From: an uncultured Acidimicrobiaceae bacterium
GTDB taxonomy: Bacteria > Actinomycetota > Acidimicrobiia > Acidimicrobiales > Bog-793
Length of the DNA stretch: 9,113 nt
Assembly (NCBI GenBank): GCA_903907185.1
Contig: CAIVND010000143.1
Coordinates: 1 to 9,113, forward strand
Direction: 5' to 3'
Shown: in pieces, positions 6,752-9,113 of the stretch
Position numbering within the stretch: the first letter of the stretch is position 1
Layout: each line of letters begins with the position of its first letter
Notes under the pieces: generated by a model
Seen by the model: the letters and a program-made list of their open reading frames with translations, nothing else
Database searches by the model: none
Told to the model about the DNA's origin: nothing
Translations under genes and position numbers: made by a program

Positions 6752-7622
6752 GGTTGCTCCCTGACTCATCGCGAAGTTGTTTCAACGCCCGCCGAACAAC
6801 CGTGCCCGTGACCACTCGCCGGTAGTTGGCTGATGCATGGACGTCATCGGGAGGATCAATTGTTGTCCGGACGATGTTGTCGATCTCGAGGAGCAGCTCG
6901 TCGGAGAGGTCTGATCCAATGGCGAGCTGCGCTGCCTCTTCGAGAAGTTGAGGGACCGGACCAACGCCAGAACATGCCATGCGGAGCGACTGGACGGTTC
7001 CACCCTCATCGATCACCGCCTGGGCGGCGACCCCCGCGAGGGCGAAGTCGCCCGCACGTCGAGCGATCTCTACGTAGGTTCCATTTGACCCGGCTGCGAG
7101 AGGTGGGAGTTGGATCTCAACGACAAGTTCGTCGGCTGACAGAGCGGTAACAAGGTGGAACTCGAAGAAATCCTTTGCTGGGATGGTTCGCTCGCCTCGA
7201 CTCGACCGAGCAATGATCTGGGCGCCGAGAGCCAAGACGACCGATGGCAGTTCGGCCGATGCATCAGCATGTGCGACACTGCCACAGAAGGTGCCACGGT
7301 TTCGAATCTGCGGGTGGGCAACTTGGACGAGGGCTCGTCGTACGAGTGGATAGGAAAGAGCGATCTCCGGCGCGTTCTCAACGGTGCGTTGGCGCGCCGT
7401 GGCCCCTATCTGGACGCCCTCGGGTGTGAGGTTCAACTGGTCCAGTCCGGCGACGCCATTGATATCGATGAGGTGAGCAGGCGAGGCGATCCGAAAGTTC
7501 AACATCGGGATGAGACTCTGTCCACCTGCAAGGATCTTGGCCTCATCGCCATATTCGCTGAGCAACTCAAGGACGTCGTCGATTGAGGTTGGCTGGTGGT
7601 ATTCGAAGTATCGAGGTTTCAC
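6744..7622 (-). CDS. FAD-binding medium subunit of the molybdenum hydroxylase (CoxM-like)
   Basis: A 292-residue flavoprotein subunit that takes electrons from the Fe-S subunit and hands them to an acceptor, probably quinone or another carrier. It has the family's two FAD motifs: AGGQSLIPMLNFR at 32-44 and RGTFCGSVAHADASAELP at 109-126. A CO-dehydrogenase flavoprotein C-terminal domain follows (from about 180). The length matches CoxM-type proteins (about 290). The start codon is GTG, overlapping the stop of the upstream hydrolase as GTGA. The ribosome site is weak (GGGGCGG region), consistent with translational coupling. The order M-S-L is that of cox-type operons. Confidence 0.94.
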   Translation of the reverse strand: MKPRYFEYHQPTSIDDVLELLSEYGDEAKILAGGQSLIPMLNFRIASPAHLIDINGVAGLDQLNLTPEGVQIGATARQRTVENAPEIALSYPLVRRALVQVAHPQIRNRGTFCGSVAHADASAELPSVVLALGAQIIARSSRGERTIPAKDFFEFHLVTALSADELVVEIQLPPLAAGSNGTYVEIARRAGDFALAGVAAQAVIDEGGTVQSLRMACSGVGPVPQLLEEAAQLAIGSDLSDELLLEIDNIVRTTIDPPDDVHASANYRRVVTGTVVRRALKQLRDESGSNHD

Positions 7623-8500
7623 CGCACCGCCCCATGTGAAGTCTTACAGCAAGTCGAGGAGAGATCGTCACCGAAAGAGAATGAGACGGTCTCGCCGTTG
7701 AGATGGCGAACGATGATCTGACGGAGACTTTCCGACTCAAAGATCGAAAAGTGTCGTCCCGGAGCGATGACCAGTTCGGCACCGTCGACGCCATCAGCGA
7801 TCGTCTTCGCCATCTCTGGGGGTGTCGCCAGATCGCCCTCACCACAGATCACCAGAGTTGACGCGGTGATCTGACCGAGGAGATCTCGCGAATCGAATGC
7901 TCCAAGGCAACGGCAGGCCGCTGCATGTACCGCCGGAGTACAGCTAAGGAACAGTCCCGTCGCGAGCGAGACCTGCTCGGGGTGGTGTCGGCGAAACTCT
8001 TCGGAGTACCAACGGTCGACCTGAAAGGCGATCTGAAGATAACGGGCTCGGCTCGCGGCCTGCGTTGCCCGCTCGCGCCAAGCTTCGGGAGCATCGCTTC
8101 CGTACCAAGCAGTGGTATCGCAGAGCACGAGTCTCCGTACACGGTCGGGGTAAAGGCCCGCAAGGGTAAGCGCGACACTTCCACCCATGGAAAGTCCAAG
8201 TACGTCAGCAGAGGCAAGGCCGAGATGATCCATCAGCGCGATGACGTCATTGGCAAGGTCAGCGATTGAGAAGTCCTCTTTGGACCAGGTCGATTGTCCA
8301 TGCCCTCGTTGATCAAGTGCGACGACGTCGTGCGTTGCACTGAAATCATCGACAATTCCTGCCCAAAGTGGTGCGCTGAGAGCGAGTGAGTGCAGCAGGA
8401 TGAGGGGCTCTCCCGTGCCGGTGCGGTAGTACGAGAGGGTTCCGTCCGGGCCGTCGAAACTCGAGCGCTCGCCAAGTGCGTGACGGTTCAAGATGGTCAT
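7619..8500 (-). CDS. alpha/beta hydrolase, 3-oxoadipate enol-lactonase-like
   Basis: A 293-residue single-domain alpha/beta-hydrolase. The nucleophile elbow GLSMGG contains Ser104. Asp223 (GEGDLATPPE) and His250 (APGRHFSIFE) complete the catalytic triad, and the oxyanion-hole strand is LLHSLALS (35-42). DQRGHGQS (63-70) and the stretch CLGAFDSRDLLGQI before the acid residue resemble PcaD-type enol-lactonases, but this superfamily is broad and esterase or C-C hydrolase activity is possible. The ATG overlaps the UbiD stop as ATGA, and its own stop overlaps the GTG of the FAD subunit. Its place between a decarboxylase and a molybdenum hydroxylase suggests it opens a lactone or cleaves an ester/thioester in the same pathway. 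The last 20 or so residues (SFGDDLSSTCCKTSHGAVR) are an unusual tail with two adjacent cysteines. Confidence 0.88.
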   Translation of the reverse strand: MTILNRHALGERSSFDGPDGTLSYYRTGTGEPLILLHSLALSAPLWAGIVDDFSATHDVVALDQRGHGQSTWSKEDFSIADLANDVIALMDHLGLASADVLGLSMGGSVALTLAGLYPDRVRRLVLCDTTAWYGSDAPEAWRERATQAASRARYLQIAFQVDRWYSEEFRRHHPEQVSLATGLFLSCTPAVHAAACRCLGAFDSRDLLGQITASTLVICGEGDLATPPEMAKTIADGVDGAELVIAPGRHFSIFESESLRQIIVRHLNGETVSFSFGDDLSSTCCKTSHGAVR

Positions 8501-9113
8501 TGGCGCAGTTCTGGCCAGCGCTCTGCCACGCGATCGAGGAGATCGTGACTCGCGGTGACGACCTTCGGGAAGTCCGCTAGCCGTTCAAAGGGACGGCACG
8601 CATCGATGATCGCCCGACTGTTGTAGTAGGGGGGCCCTCCGACCGAGAGTGGGTCGACGCGACTTCCCCAGGTGTTCGCCATGATCTCAATATCTTTCGC
8701 GGGGTCACAGCGAGTAGACATCGCCCAGATGACCTCGCCCAAGTCACGAGGGTTGACGTCTTGATCGACGACGATGACGAAGCGGTTCATGTACGCCGCT
8801 GAGGGGTGCTGAGCAGCAAGGTAGGCCGTCTGCCTACTGTGACCGGGATAGAGCTGTTCGATCGATACAACGGTCAGAAGTCGGCCGCCGGCAACCTCAT
8901 GCAGCCAGACATTCTTGAGTCCAGGAAGTCCAGCGGCCACCAGTCCGTCGGTAACCATCGCAGATTTCATGACGCAGCGCATATACGAGTAATCGTTCGG
9001 TGGTTTGCCGGGGGGCGCACCAAGATTGATCGGGTCGTTTCGGTGATAGATCCGTGTGACCTCGGCGGTGAGGATCTCTGCGGTGCCACCGGAGTAGTAG
9101 CCGGTCCACTCGC
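8497..9113 (-). CDS. UbiD-family decarboxylase, C-terminal part (5' end outside the window)
   Basis: The last 204 residues of a UbiD-type protein. The frame is open to the window edge, so the internal ATG at 8982 is not the real start. UbiD enzymes use prenylated FMN, made by UbiX, for reversible (de)carboxylation of aromatic, heteroaromatic or alpha,beta-unsaturated acids. The fragment opens with EWTGYYSGGTAE, the conserved family block whose Glu I believe is one of the catalytic acids, followed by YHRNDPINLGAPPGKPP. RFVIVVDQDVNPRDLGEVIWAMSTRCDP is the conserved strand-helix of the C-terminal half. The N-terminal prFMN/metal-binding part is not visible. Total length should be near 450-500 residues. 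The stop overlaps the alpha/beta hydrolase start as ATGA, so it belongs to the same operon. It is not obviously the ubiquinone-pathway UbiD: no ubi genes are near and the partners are catabolic. Confidence 0.9.
   Translation of the reverse strand, partial: EWTGYYSGGTAEILTAEVTRIYHRNDPINLGAPPGKPPNDYSYMRCVMKSAMVTDGLVAAGLPGLKNVWLHEVAGGRLLTVVSIEQLYPGHSRQTAYLAAQHPSAAYMNRFVIVVDQDVNPRDLGEVIWAMSTRCDPAKDIEIMANTWGSRVDPLSVGGPPYYNSRAIIDACRPFERLADFPKVVTASHDLLDRVAERWPELRQ

Noticed and set aside
8897..9109. Open frame of 70 codons at the right edge on the minus strand
   Set aside because: The UbiD frame is open through the same region to the edge and carries family motifs upstream of its internal ATG (EWTGYYSGG, RNDPINLG). 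This frame is a shadow.

Overview
The window looks like a bacterial chromosome of moderately high GC. The proteins have an actinobacterial flavour: a long-form AhcY, a TrmA-type RNA methyltransferase with the CPHAGPGKCGGCDYQH cysteine block, and a class V aminotransferase next to it. An acidimicrobial actinobacterium is my best guess, from protein style only. There are no mobile elements, tRNAs, rRNAs or CRISPR arrays. Almost all the sequence is coding.

Layout: (1) 1-2134, minus strand: a cysteine-desulfurase-like class V aminotransferase (2134-764). Four bases later comes a TRAM-domain RNA uracil-5-methyltransferase whose 3' part runs off the left edge. (2) 2135-2407: a divergent intergenic region of 273 bp, which also serves as the ahcY leader. 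It holds a 15-codon Met-rich upstream ORF with a strong Shine-Dalgarno and two small hairpins. (3) 2408-3847, plus strand: ahcY, complete with all expected catalytic residues. (4) 3848-3902: a convergent gap with a modest hairpin. (5) 9113-3903, minus strand: a tightly packed five-gene operon, in transcription order a UbiD-family decarboxylase (5' end off the window), an alpha/beta hydrolase of the enol-lactonase type, and the M (FAD), S (2Fe-2S) and L (molybdopterin) subunits of a xanthine dehydrogenase/CO dehydrogenase-family hydroxylase. Every junction in this operon overlaps by 4 or 8 bases.

The five-gene operon is the most interesting part. The large subunit has RGAGR where true CO dehydrogenase has a CSFR-type loop, so CO oxidation is unlikely. 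A prFMN-type decarboxylase, a lactonase-like hydrolase and a molybdenum hydroxylase together suggest catabolism of an aromatic or heteroaromatic carboxylic acid. The logic resembles the known furan-dicarboxylate/furoate route, but the substrate cannot be read from the sequence.

AhcY removes S-adenosylhomocysteine made by methyltransferases such as the one at the left edge. The class V aminotransferase could supply sulfur, possibly including the Mo=S ligand that enzymes like the hydroxylase need. That link is inference only.
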